NCBI GenBank assembly: GCA_026645935.1
Contig: JAPKMP010000007.1
Location: 62,001 to 126,000 of the forward strand
DNA length: 64,000 bases
Direction: 5' to 3'
DNA from: Candidatus Villigracilaceae bacterium
Lineage (GTDB): Bacteria; Chloroflexota; Anaerolineae; Anaerolineales; Villigracilaceae
Shown here: positions 36,401 to 43,912 of the stretch, piece after piece
Numbering within the stretch: the stretch's first letter is position 1
Layout of the letters: every line of letters begins with the position of its first letter
Program-made: the position numbers and the translations under genes
The notes under the pieces: generated by a model
Seen by the model: the letters and a program-made list of their open reading frames with translations, nothing else
Told to the model about the DNA's origin: nothing
Databases searched by the model: none

Positions 36401-37436
36401 ATCGCCGATATTGGCGAGGGCGTATGCCATCCTGGCTCTGGGTTTCGGCGTGATGCCGATCCCCATGCATGCTCTGGCACAGTCTTATTTTCGCCGGGCA
36501 CGTGCCACATTGACCGGGCTCGATCATTTGTATACTCAGGCTTTTGTCTTGTGGAGGGAAGGTCAATATGCCCTCAATAACGGAAAATGGGAAGATGGCG
36601 AAAAAGCCTACCAACAGGCGCTGGAAATCAGCGATCGGCTGGGGGATCGTCGCAATTGGGCTTTTGCGCTCGTAAATCAGGGGAGACTTGCTCATTTTCG
36701 AGGTCAATTTGATCTGTCCATCAAGCGGTGCGCGGACGTTTATCAAAGCGGACAGGCAAGGAATCATTTGGAACATCAGGCATGGGGGTTGAACGGTCAA
36801 GCTGTGAGTTTGCTCCACCTCGGGAATATAACTCTGGCTGCCGAACTGCTGGAAAAAGCTTTGGCGTTATATGCCTTGATCGCAGATTCGGGGACGGCAG
36901 AACAATCAACCTTGGGAACACTCGCCGCTGTCTATTTGAAAAAAGGTGAACTTGAGAAAGCCCGGAACGCCGCCGATAAAACCGCCCGATTGCTGAAACA
37001 GGCTTCTGTTCGTATCGCTCCATCCTTCGATTCTTATAGTAATGTTGCGCATGTATATTTGGCGTTGTGGGAGAAATCTGGAACCCAACGCGAAAAATCG
37101 GAGATGAAGGCGCTTGCGGGGCAGGCCTGTCGTGCATTGCGTAAATTTGCGAGGACATATCCCATTGCCAAAGCCCGGGCATTCTTGTGGCAGGGACTGT
37201 ACGATTGGCTGGATGGAAAACCTCGCAGCGCACAAAAGAACTGGCAAAAGAGTTTGGCAGCGGCGCAGAAAATGTCCATGCCGTATGATGAAGCGCTGGT
37301 TTATCGCGAGATGGGGCGGCACGCCGCCGGTTCGGAACGGGACCTCAATCTGGCTCACGCCAACGAAATCTTTGGGCGGCTGGGAGTCGCGTTGGATGCC
37401 GGCATGGATACCGCGCCAATGACGGTTACACGTTGA
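33411..37436 (+). CDS. Cyclase-AAA-TPR signalling protein (two class III cyclase domains)
   Basis: The 1341-residue protein starts with a class III cyclase domain (VMFADISGFTALTE with metal Asp40; GGSVIGFAGDAI with Asp92), then a second domain of the same fold but with degenerate motifs (residues about 220-410, keeping ALGDDVNLAARL). Next comes an AAA_16/STAND-type ATPase with Walker A (EAGLGKSRLV, about 455-465) and Walker B (VMEDLHWID), followed by many TPR-like helices. This architecture serves in signal-dependent regulators; whether it makes a nucleotide is unclear. Coupled by ATGA overlap to the FAD oxidase gene. Confidence 0.88.
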   Translation: MKSKRTDMTLDIYLPQDRLQAIANGASLPDRSSGTVMFADISGFTALTESLRETLGSRKGAEELTKRLDDAFTALIANLERYGGSVIGFAGDAITCWYDGEEGAVRAIHAGIEMQKAIPDFPDLSLKVSIASGEARRFVVGDPSIQLIDVLAGRTVSRSALGERLAGKGQVLVDEATVQTLGASLEVDEWQLVDGEKFAVIKNMEQKAGEQKTTLKSLDPSSLNQWALPHLQGRQDFFSEFRPCVAMFIRFSGIDFEGDNARSLLDEFVKEMQNSAARYDGVLLQVTIGDKGSYAYINFGAVNAHEDNPQRALKAALELRNKTELHLQIGITQGLMLVGAYGGETRKTFGALGDDVNLAARLMITARESEILVSSHIYKAVNEYFTFEARPAVMVKGKSKPIPLFQLMGEARRRAVRLQEPNYSLPMVGRQAELRNIEEKLDLAKEGKSQVIGIVAEAGLGKSRLVAEVIRSARRKGFAGFGGACQSDGLTSPYLAWKTIWIALFDIDPDAPLKKQIRILEGKLKEHNSDRMEALPLLGPILNLDIPDNDFTRNLEPEQRKNILTTLLQNCLVAASRSEPILIVMEDLHWIDALSHDLLEALAKALADRPVCFVLAYRPPQLMRLQTPRIEALPYFTNIKLDEFTPAEGEQAVRAKLAQLYPSQSGATPSLLVEKLMHRSQGNPFYLEELLNYLRDRGLDPRDSAGLDKIELPDSLHTLVLSRIDQLSEHEKNTLRAASIVGRFFRAAWLTGYYPALGDLTHVKIDLDKLDTLDITPLDSEPELTYLFKHIVTHEVTYESLPFALRARLHEQLAVYLESIGAPVEMIAQHYGRSNNQGKQREYWHKAGDAAREAFNNEAALDYYDRLYPLISEPGEQARLCLKRAEVYYGRGRLAEARENLTLGLNLIGRPLPATALQIRVGLSGQALRQFWHRLWFSINPIPDDAGSEAEINNDDLDLLRAYELLIFIDTLANKIGPIDYYLGMKILNMAESARRKSPILARAYAILALGFGVMPIPMHALAQSYFRRARATLTGLDHLYTQAFVLWREGQYALNNGKWEDGEKAYQQALEISDRLGDRRNWAFALVNQGRLAHFRGQFDLSIKRCADVYQSGQARNHLEHQAWGLNGQAVSLLHLGNITLAAELLEKALALYALIADSGTAEQSTLGTLAAVYLKKGELEKARNAADKTARLLKQASVRIAPSFDSYSNVAHVYLALWEKSGTQREKSEMKALAGQACRALRKFARTYPIAKARAFLWQGLYDWLDGKPRSAQKNWQKSLAAAQKMSMPYDEALVYREMGRHAAGSERDLNLAHANEIFGRLGVALDAGMDTAPMTVTR

Positions 37437-37636
37437 CAATTCCCCTTTACGCATTGATGTCCGAGCGTCCCGAAGTTGACACAGGGACCATACGGGTGCT
37501 AACCCGCCCTCTGCAAAACCGGGTGAACGACATCTCGCTCTTGAATGAACGTACCAAGGAACCTGAAAGCGCTCGATAGGAAAACTCCGTCGGGAGATTA
37601 CCGGCATTTCCGTGACCTTTTCGTTATAATTACCCC
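37437..37636. other. Intergenic region with promoter
   Basis: About 200 bp between two cyclase-domain genes. I see no gene. It holds TATAAT at 37625-37630, only 6 nt before the next ATG, so that gene's mRNA may have no leader. No hairpin terminator is evident after the upstream gene. Confidence 0.5.
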
Positions 37637-38278
37637 ATGCAGATCCAACCAAAAGATCCGATCCTACAGGAAACCCTGCTGAACTACTCACAGGAATCTG
37701 ACCCGGTTAAGCGCAAGCAGCTGGAGGATATTATCTGGCAGAAATATGGGACTGAAAATACCGCCTTTGTTTTGGATATGTCCGGTTTCTCGCTCCTGAC
37801 CCGCAAGTACGGGATCATCCATTATCTCTCCATGATCCGGCGCATGCAGCTGACCGTCGAGCCGATCATCGCGAACTACGGCGGGCGCATCATCAAATTC
37901 GAGGCGGATAATTGTTTTGCCGTCTTTCCCGATCCAGCCTCGGCGGCGCGGACTGCCATTACCATCCAGCATGCAATCGCCGCCGCGAACCTTCTCACCA
38001 GCGAAGAGATGGATATTCACGTCACCATCGGCATCGATTACGGAAGAATTCTTATTCTCAATGAGGATGACATGTACGGCGACGCCGTCAACCGCGCCTG
38101 CAAAATGGGAGAGGACCTGGGCAAGGCGGATGAAATCCTCATCACCAAGGAAGCCATGGATATGATTCCCGAGGAGGCGCAGATCGAAGGGAAACTCATT
38201 GAGGTTAGTATCGGAGGGATGAACACACCCGCCTACCAGATCATCTACCGGACAGATATGGAAGAAGAACAGCAATAG
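37637..38278 (+). CDS. Single class III nucleotidyl-cyclase-domain protein
   Basis: The 213-residue protein is one cyclase catalytic domain with a short helical N-terminus. The first metal Asp is present (FVLDMSGFS, Asp47); the second region reads KFEADNCFAVF, with Asp91 shifted from the usual GDG pattern, and GDAVNRACKM replaces GDxVNxAxRL. Activity is therefore uncertain; it may act as a sensor. The family occurs widely in Chloroflexota near stand-alone regulators. Possible leaderless mRNA. Confidence 0.8.
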   Translation: MQIQPKDPILQETLLNYSQESDPVKRKQLEDIIWQKYGTENTAFVLDMSGFSLLTRKYGIIHYLSMIRRMQLTVEPIIANYGGRIIKFEADNCFAVFPDPASAARTAITIQHAIAAANLLTSEEMDIHVTIGIDYGRILILNEDDMYGDAVNRACKMGEDLGKADEILITKEAMDMIPEEAQIEGKLIEVSIGGMNTPAYQIIYRTDMEEEQQ

Positions 38279-38284
38279 GTGAAT

Positions 38285-39346
38285 TTAGATTAATAGATCC
38301 AAAAGCACGCTTAACCCGGTCATGAGGAACGGGAAGAAGATCGCCGCGAGTACACGGTAGAAATCCCAGTTTTCAAAAGGCCAGGTGGGGGCTTTTTCAG
38401 TCATTTCGAGCATGGAACGCAGCGCCACGATTTGGCCGTTTTGGTTTATATCGTTCTCCGCTTCCAGGTCTTTCAGCAATCGGTCGTATTCATCCTGAAG
38501 CGAATTCGAAATATGACGGATGGCATTCAAGCGCGCAAGCCGCATGCTTCGATGTGCCTGCCAGAATGGAAGGGAAAAAGCAAGGGGGATGAGTAGCAGG
38601 TACAGAACCAGATAGATTGCATCCTCGGGAAAGAGCGGATTCCCCCAAAAGAAACGCATCGCGATAAACATTCCCAACACACCGCCGAACCCGGCAAACC
38701 ACAGACCATACCTGGTGACAGCCTCAAAGGATTCGCTGTATCTGGACTGACCGATCAGGACCGGGAGCTTGACGTGCCGGTAAATACGATTGAGGTTGAA
38801 TGCCATCATCAGATGCCTTACCAGGGCAAGGAGGATAAGGTAGAACAGGATGAACCGCGAAAATTGAAGGATGACCGCCATCAGCCAATTGTAGCTATAC
38901 CAGCGTAGTCCGATATAATGGGCAACGTACAAAAAACCAAGAACCATCACCCCCGCGCCGACAAACACTCCAAGCAGCCACATGCGCGATGTGGCATGCA
39001 AGATTCGCGATGCGCGCAAGGCTCCGCCATGCATCCCATCGGGCAGGAGAGGCAGGACTTTGCCATACACTCCGGCGATCGCTTCCGATTGCCAAACATA
39101 GAAATACATCACAACGGGATGGATGAACAAAAACCCAACCATGTTGACCCTGTCCGCCATGCTGCTGCGATCCAGTCCCTCGCGAGGCACGAGCGTACCG
39201 AAAATTGCCGGCAGTGCAAACATATAGACCGCAAAAGCCGAAAAGCTCAGCAGGGCTGCCTGCCAGGGTTTGAACTTCAAACCAAAGAGGAAGCGCCCAA
39301 ATGGATCCCTGCCAATCACATCTCGAGAAGTAATCGTAGTTTCCAT
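38285..39346 (-). CDS. Polytopic membrane protein of unknown function
   Basis: The 353-residue protein has about eight membrane segments, a charged N-terminus and a C-terminal soluble stretch with a probable coiled coil (HISNSLQDEYDRLLKDLEAENDIN) before a final hydrophobic pair. No catalytic motif is recognised. It is the last gene of the mre-min-rod-gltX block, 31 bp after gltX; GGAGGAAGCGCG precedes the ATG at 39346. The longer frame overlaps gltX and is unlikely. Confidence 0.72.
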   Translation of the reverse strand: METTITSRDVIGRDPFGRFLFGLKFKPWQAALLSFSAFAVYMFALPAIFGTLVPREGLDRSSMADRVNMVGFLFIHPVVMYFYVWQSEAIAGVYGKVLPLLPDGMHGGALRASRILHATSRMWLLGVFVGAGVMVLGFLYVAHYIGLRWYSYNWLMAVILQFSRFILFYLILLALVRHLMMAFNLNRIYRHVKLPVLIGQSRYSESFEAVTRYGLWFAGFGGVLGMFIAMRFFWGNPLFPEDAIYLVLYLLLIPLAFSLPFWQAHRSMRLARLNAIRHISNSLQDEYDRLLKDLEAENDINQNGQIVALRSMLEMTEKAPTWPFENWDFYRVLAAIFFPFLMTGLSVLLDLLI

Positions 39347-39377
39347 TCGCGCTTCCTCCGTTTTATTTTCAATGTTT

Positions 39378-40865
39378 CTATGCCGGGAGTTTTTCCAGGA
39401 TGCCGATGGCGTTCTCGATCCGCCGCAGGCAGACATCCCGCCCGATGACCTCCATGCTTTCAAACAAGGGCGGGCTGACCTTTTGACCAGTCACTGCGAC
39501 TCGCAGGATGCCGAAGACCTGATTGGCGCTGAATCCACTCTCTTCGACATATGCCCGCATGGACGGTTCGCATCGTTCGTGACTGATGTCTGGTCCCGCT
39601 CCCAAAATTTGATACGCCCTTCGAGCGATCTCTGCTGATTGTTTCGCGTCCAATCCCTTTGCAATGAGGTCTTCGGGGTTGGGAGTTACCTCGTCCTTGA
39701 AAAAGAATGCGCCGAATGAAATGCAATCGTCCAAGGTGGTGAGGCGCTCGCGGATGAGTGGAATTATCCTTAGCAGCACATCCTCTTTGACACTGAGTCC
39801 CTCACGGGTAAAGTAAGGCTTGAGGCGGGCTGCCAGGTCCTCGGTCCGCATGAGACGGATGTGAGTCGCATTGAAGTGATCCAGTTTTTGGAAATTAATG
39901 GCGGCAGGAGAGGGGGTCAACGAGTCGATGGTGAAGCGGTCGATCATTTGCTCAACGGTCATCACGTCATCTTCGGCGACGCCCCACCCCATGAGCGCAG
40001 ACCAATTCAAAACACCTTCGGGGGTAAAGCCAAGGTCTTGCATGTCCTTGATGAAGATGGAATAGCCGTCTTTCATAGCCTCTGCCGCCTCCCGCTTGGA
40101 CATTTTGCCTTTACCGCTGGGTTTCAAGAAAACGGAAAGGTGAATCCAGACAGGTTCCTCCCACCCGAATGCGCGGACGATGTTTACATGAAGCGGAAAA
40201 GTTCCCAGCCACTCCGAACCGCGCATGACGTGCGTGATCTGCATTTCATGGTCATCAACAATCGCGGCAAGATGATAGGTCGGCAAACCATCGGTCTTGA
40301 GGATGACTTGATCGTTCAATTGTTTGTTTTCGGTGGTGATATCGCCGCGAAGGTGGTCATGCGCAACGGTCGCACCTTCATACGGGATTTTGAAACGTAT
40401 GGTGTGAGCTTCGCCGCTGGCAACACGTTTGGCTGCCTCCACAGGTGGAATGACGCGGCAGGTGCCGTCGTAGCGGGGATTTTCCTTTCGTTTCATCTGC
40501 TCCTGGCGGACTTTTTCAAGCCGCTCGGGTGTGCAGAAACAAGGATAGGCATGTCCTTTATCCACGAGAATTCTGGCGTGCGCCTGATAAATATCGCGCC
40601 GCCCCGTTTGTCGGTATGGACCGAACGGACCGCCAATATCGGGACCTTCATCATATTGCAAACCAAGCCAGCGCAAGCCGTCCATAATCTCCTGCTCGGC
40701 GCCAGGCACGGTGCGTTTCAGGTCCGTATCTTCAATGCGAAGGACGAACTGCCCGCCGGTCTTTTTGGCAAGCAGGTAATCATACAATGCGACTCGAGCC
40801 GTGCCGAGATGCATGTGGCCTGTCGGCGAAGGTGCGATACGAGTGCGGGCGGGTTCGATGGACAA
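39378..40865 (-). CDS. gltX: Glutamyl-tRNA synthetase
   Basis: The 495-residue class Ic synthetase has the HIGH motif as HMHLG in RIAPSPTGHMHLG, the KMSKS loop as GKMSKRE, and a bacterial C-terminal helical anticodon domain. CFCTPERLEKVRQEQM is the zinc-like region of the family. The start is TTG at 40863-40865 behind CAGGAG. With glnS present, this enzyme could be a discriminating GluRS. It follows rodA by 54 bp. Confidence 0.95.
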   Translation of the reverse strand: MSIEPARTRIAPSPTGHMHLGTARVALYDYLLAKKTGGQFVLRIEDTDLKRTVPGAEQEIMDGLRWLGLQYDEGPDIGGPFGPYRQTGRRDIYQAHARILVDKGHAYPCFCTPERLEKVRQEQMKRKENPRYDGTCRVIPPVEAAKRVASGEAHTIRFKIPYEGATVAHDHLRGDITTENKQLNDQVILKTDGLPTYHLAAIVDDHEMQITHVMRGSEWLGTFPLHVNIVRAFGWEEPVWIHLSVFLKPSGKGKMSKREAAEAMKDGYSIFIKDMQDLGFTPEGVLNWSALMGWGVAEDDVMTVEQMIDRFTIDSLTPSPAAINFQKLDHFNATHIRLMRTEDLAARLKPYFTREGLSVKEDVLLRIIPLIRERLTTLDDCISFGAFFFKDEVTPNPEDLIAKGLDAKQSAEIARRAYQILGAGPDISHERCEPSMRAYVEESGFSANQVFGILRVAVTGQKVSPPLFESMEVIGRDVCLRRIENAIGILEKLPA

Positions 40866-40919
40866 AGATGCAACTCCTGATCGTCGATGGACAGCAACCC
40901 ATCGGCTCTGGACCTTGTT

Positions 40920-42047
40920 TTAGAATTCTAGTTCTTTCTGGCGCATGACGACGGATTGTACCAAACCGATGCCGATCATGAGCGCGGTGAGGCCGCTGCC
41001 GCCATAACTGATGAAAGGCAGGGGCAGCCCGGAAACCGGCAACAGGTTCAAATTCATGCCGATATTCACCGCCCCCTGGAAAAAGATCAAAGTAGCCACA
41101 CCGATGGCCAGCATGGCGCCCGATACATCCCTTGCCTTTTGCGCCGCGCGGATGCAGCGCCAGACAACCAGCCCAAGCGTGATAATGATCAGCAACCCAC
41201 CCGCCAGGCCGAATTCTTCAGAGGCTGCCGCAAAGATGAAATCGGTGTGGCGGACCTTCAAGAAACGGAGCTGGGTTTGCGATCCATAACCATATCCCTG
41301 ACCGGACACCCCTCCCGACCCGACCGCAATTAACGCCTGTTGAACGTTGTAACGATTCCCGAAGGTGTCGTTTGGATTTGGCACCACGAAATTGACGATG
41401 CGTTCCTGCTGGTAAGCCTGCATGCCCGGGATCTGGACTCCCAGGACCGAAAGGGTTATGACCGTCCCCAACAACAGAATACCCAGCAAGAGGGCAAATA
41501 CCACCTGTCTGACCTGAATCCCATTGACCCAGAGCATGACAGCAAGGATCACCGACAACACCATGACGTTGCTCAGGTTGGGCTGCAGAAGAATCAAACC
41601 AATGATCCAGATCGCGCGAAAAAACGCGCCCGCCATCCAACGCAAATCGCGAGGTTGGTCGCGTGTGACTTCGAAATACCGCGCCAGGACGATAAGAGCG
41701 ACGATCTTCGCAAATTCAGTGGGCTGAAGGAACAATACCCCCACCTGGAACCAGCGCTGCGCGCCAAACGCCTCCTGCCCAAAACCAGTGAGGGTGAGGA
41801 GAAAAACGATGATGACGAGGTGGATCGGCCGGTAAAGCGAAATCCAATAGCGATAGTCGATGGAGGCGAGCAGGAAGATCAACACTACGCCCAAAATGGC
41901 GAAATATACCTGGCGTGAAATGAGCGGCTGAAGGACTTCATTCCCCGCGATCGCCGAGCGAATCATCACGGTGCCAAAGGCGGAAGCCAGCACCACCGCG
42001 CCTAAAAGCAGAAAATCGAAATTTCTCCAGGAGAGTCCGCGTTCCAT
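40920..42047 (-). CDS. rodA: RodA/FtsW-family SEDS glycosyltransferase
   Basis: The 375-residue protein has about ten membrane segments and SEDS landmarks: GAQRWFQVGVLFLQPTEFAKI, GSGGVSGQGYGYG, HTDFIFAAASEEFG and FISYGGSGL near the C-terminus. It polymerises lipid II glycan strands during elongation, with class B PBP2, encoded upstream at 43913-46099. The location between minE and gltX within the mre/min block makes RodA more likely than FtsW, though FtsW cannot be excluded. Confidence 0.92.
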   Translation of the reverse strand: MERGLSWRNFDFLLLGAVVLASAFGTVMIRSAIAGNEVLQPLISRQVYFAILGVVLIFLLASIDYRYWISLYRPIHLVIIVFLLTLTGFGQEAFGAQRWFQVGVLFLQPTEFAKIVALIVLARYFEVTRDQPRDLRWMAGAFFRAIWIIGLILLQPNLSNVMVLSVILAVMLWVNGIQVRQVVFALLLGILLLGTVITLSVLGVQIPGMQAYQQERIVNFVVPNPNDTFGNRYNVQQALIAVGSGGVSGQGYGYGSQTQLRFLKVRHTDFIFAAASEEFGLAGGLLIIITLGLVVWRCIRAAQKARDVSGAMLAIGVATLIFFQGAVNIGMNLNLLPVSGLPLPFISYGGSGLTALMIGIGLVQSVVMRQKELEF

Positions 42048-42107
42048 GATAAAAACATGAATACACCCGATATCTCACAGGTTCATCCATGTCCGTGTTC
42101 TGAAGGA

Positions 42108-42359
42108 TCAACCTGCGCGATGACGCGACGAACTTTTTAACGGGATATCAGCGACCAAACGCTGTTCACGTCCGTCCCGTTCCAATTCGATGCGAACAGC
42201 TTCAGGGTCGATCTCGATATATTGCGAGATTGCCTTGAGCAGATCGTCCTTTAACGATTCCAATTGACCGGGAGTCAGGTCGGTGCGGTCATGCACAAGA
42301 ACCAATTGCAGACGTTCCTTGGCGCTTGCCGCGCTTCGTTTGCGGGTGAAAAATTTCAT
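42108..42359 (-). CDS. minE: Cell division topological specificity factor MinE
   Basis: The 83-residue protein has the MinE order: a short N-terminal membrane-targeting helix (MKFFTRKRS), the MinD-stimulating region KERLQLVLVHDRTDLTPGQL, and a beta-rich C-terminus for dimerisation (DPEAVRIELERDG). It makes the MinCD gradient move. The start at 42359 overlaps the minD end closely (GGAAGTGAAATG), giving translational coupling. Confidence 0.93.
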   Translation of the reverse strand: MKFFTRKRSAASAKERLQLVLVHDRTDLTPGQLESLKDDLLKAISQYIEIDPEAVRIELERDGREQRLVADIPLKSSSRHRAG

Positions 42360-42360
42360 T

Positions 42361-43158
42361 TCACTTCCTTCCCGCCAGGCGTTGAATGGCGTTCCATAAC
42401 CCGCTTTGCGGAGCGAGGTCGAGGAAAGGCACATCCTCTCCTTGCAGGCGTTTGGCAATATTCCGGAATGCCGTCCCGGCCCGGCTCTTCCCGTCGGTGA
42501 CGACAGGCGCACCCCTGTTCGAGCCGATGATCACAGTCTCATCCTCAGGCACGATGCCAATCAGGCGAATCCCCAACAGGTCGAGCACATCCTCTGCCGA
42601 AAGCATGTCGTTATTCTTGACAAGTGTTGGATTGAGCCGGTTGATGATCAGGGACGGGTTGCCTTTCTCCTCTGCTTCGAGGATTCCCACCACCCGATCC
42701 GCATCGCGCACCGCACTGACCTCGGGATTCGTCACCACGATGACGCTGTCAGCTGCGGCTATCGCGTTTCGGAATCCGCGTTCGATGCCCGCAGGCGAAT
42801 CGATGATCACGAAGTCGGCATCTGCTCTTAGGTCTTTACAGATGCGCACCATATCCGATGGGGAAACTGCGTTCTTGTCCCGGGTTTGCGCAGCTGGCAA
42901 AAGATACATTTCGGGATAATGCTTATCCCGGATCATCGCCTGCTTAAGTTTGCAGCGCCCCTCGATCACATCCACAATATCGTACACGATGCGGTTTTCG
43001 AGCCCCATCACCACATCAAGGTTGCGCAAACCGATATCGCCGTCGATACAAACAACGCGTTTACCGTCCATGGCGAGCGCTGTGGCGAGGTTGGCGACCG
43101 CGGTGGTCTTACCCACGCCGCCCTTGCCGGAAGTAATCGTAAATACTTGAGCGGTCAT
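42361..43158 (-). CDS. minD: Septum-site determining ATPase MinD
   Basis: The 265-residue protein begins with a deviant Walker A KGGVGKTT (11-18), followed by CIDGDIGLRNLDVVMG and the DSPAGIE switch, and ends in an amphipathic tail (LWNAIQRLAGRK) for membrane binding. It positions MinC at the poles. AGGAAATGAT precedes the ATG at 43158. It lies 1 bp from the minC stop. Confidence 0.95.
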   Translation of the reverse strand: MTAQVFTITSGKGGVGKTTAVANLATALAMDGKRVVCIDGDIGLRNLDVVMGLENRIVYDIVDVIEGRCKLKQAMIRDKHYPEMYLLPAAQTRDKNAVSPSDMVRICKDLRADADFVIIDSPAGIERGFRNAIAAADSVIVVTNPEVSAVRDADRVVGILEAEEKGNPSLIINRLNPTLVKNNDMLSAEDVLDLLGIRLIGIVPEDETVIIGSNRGAPVVTDGKSRAGTAFRNIAKRLQGEDVPFLDLAPQSGLWNAIQRLAGRK

Positions 43159-43159
43159 A

Positions 43160-43870
43160 TCATTTCCTAGTTGTGGTTTCGCCGGGCGACCAGAGTTCGG
43201 CTTGCAGTTTGCCTTCATGGTTGATACTTGCGACCTCGGGTCTCGGGTCCTTCTGCGGCTTCAGCATGGCAGACACTTCATCTGCGATGCGCAATTGGTT
43301 GGCAGAGAGATCAAGCGCGCAGATGAATGCTTCGCGGTTGCCTTTCGCCCCGGCATGTATCACGCCTCGCACCCGTCCCCAAACGATGACGTTCCCTTCC
43401 GCGATGATCTCCGCGCCGGGGTTGACATCACCGTAAACTACGACATGTCCGGGGTATTCGATTCGTGTGCCAGATCGGACGGTTTTCGCAACAAAGAGCG
43501 CAGAATCCTCGGGGATGGATTCAAGGACATGCCTGGCTTCTTCGGGTCTCGGTTTGGAAATTCGCGTGGCAAGGCCAAGCAATTGGGCGGTGGTTTCCGT
43601 CGTGGGCGATTCGCTGACAACCGCCCAGAGAGTGATGTTACGCTCCGAAAGCCAGTCCCTCAGGTCCACAAGGTCATTCACTTTCAGAACCTGCGACCCG
43701 ACATCCATGGCAAGCCTCGCCCCCTGGAAGAATGTGGAGCGCTCGGTAATCTGGAGCATGAGCGCGTCACGCTGATCACTCCAGTCAGCATCCGCGAAAG
43801 TCGCCAACAGGCCGTCGCGGATTCCCTTGATCTGTACGATAGAAGAAGTCGATTCCATAAATGCGTTCAT
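43160..43870 (-). CDS. minC: Septum-site determining protein MinC
   Basis: The 236-residue protein has an N-terminal domain (SIVQIKGIRDGLLATF...) and a C-terminal beta-helix with the diagnostic GHVVVYGDVNPGAEIIAEGNVIVWGRVRGVIHAGA. MinC inhibits FtsZ assembly and is carried by MinD. The first ATG at 43870 is used; an internal ATG at 43858 is possible because neither has a strong ribosome binding site. 43 bp separate it from mrdA. Confidence 0.93.
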   Translation of the reverse strand: MNAFMESTSSIVQIKGIRDGLLATFADADWSDQRDALMLQITERSTFFQGARLAMDVGSQVLKVNDLVDLRDWLSERNITLWAVVSESPTTETTAQLLGLATRISKPRPEEARHVLESIPEDSALFVAKTVRSGTRIEYPGHVVVYGDVNPGAEIIAEGNVIVWGRVRGVIHAGAKGNREAFICALDLSANQLRIADEVSAMLKPQKDPRPEVASINHEGKLQAELWSPGETTTRK

Positions 43871-43912
43871 TCAGGCATTGATGGGCAATTATACCTGATG
43901 AAATTATGGAAA

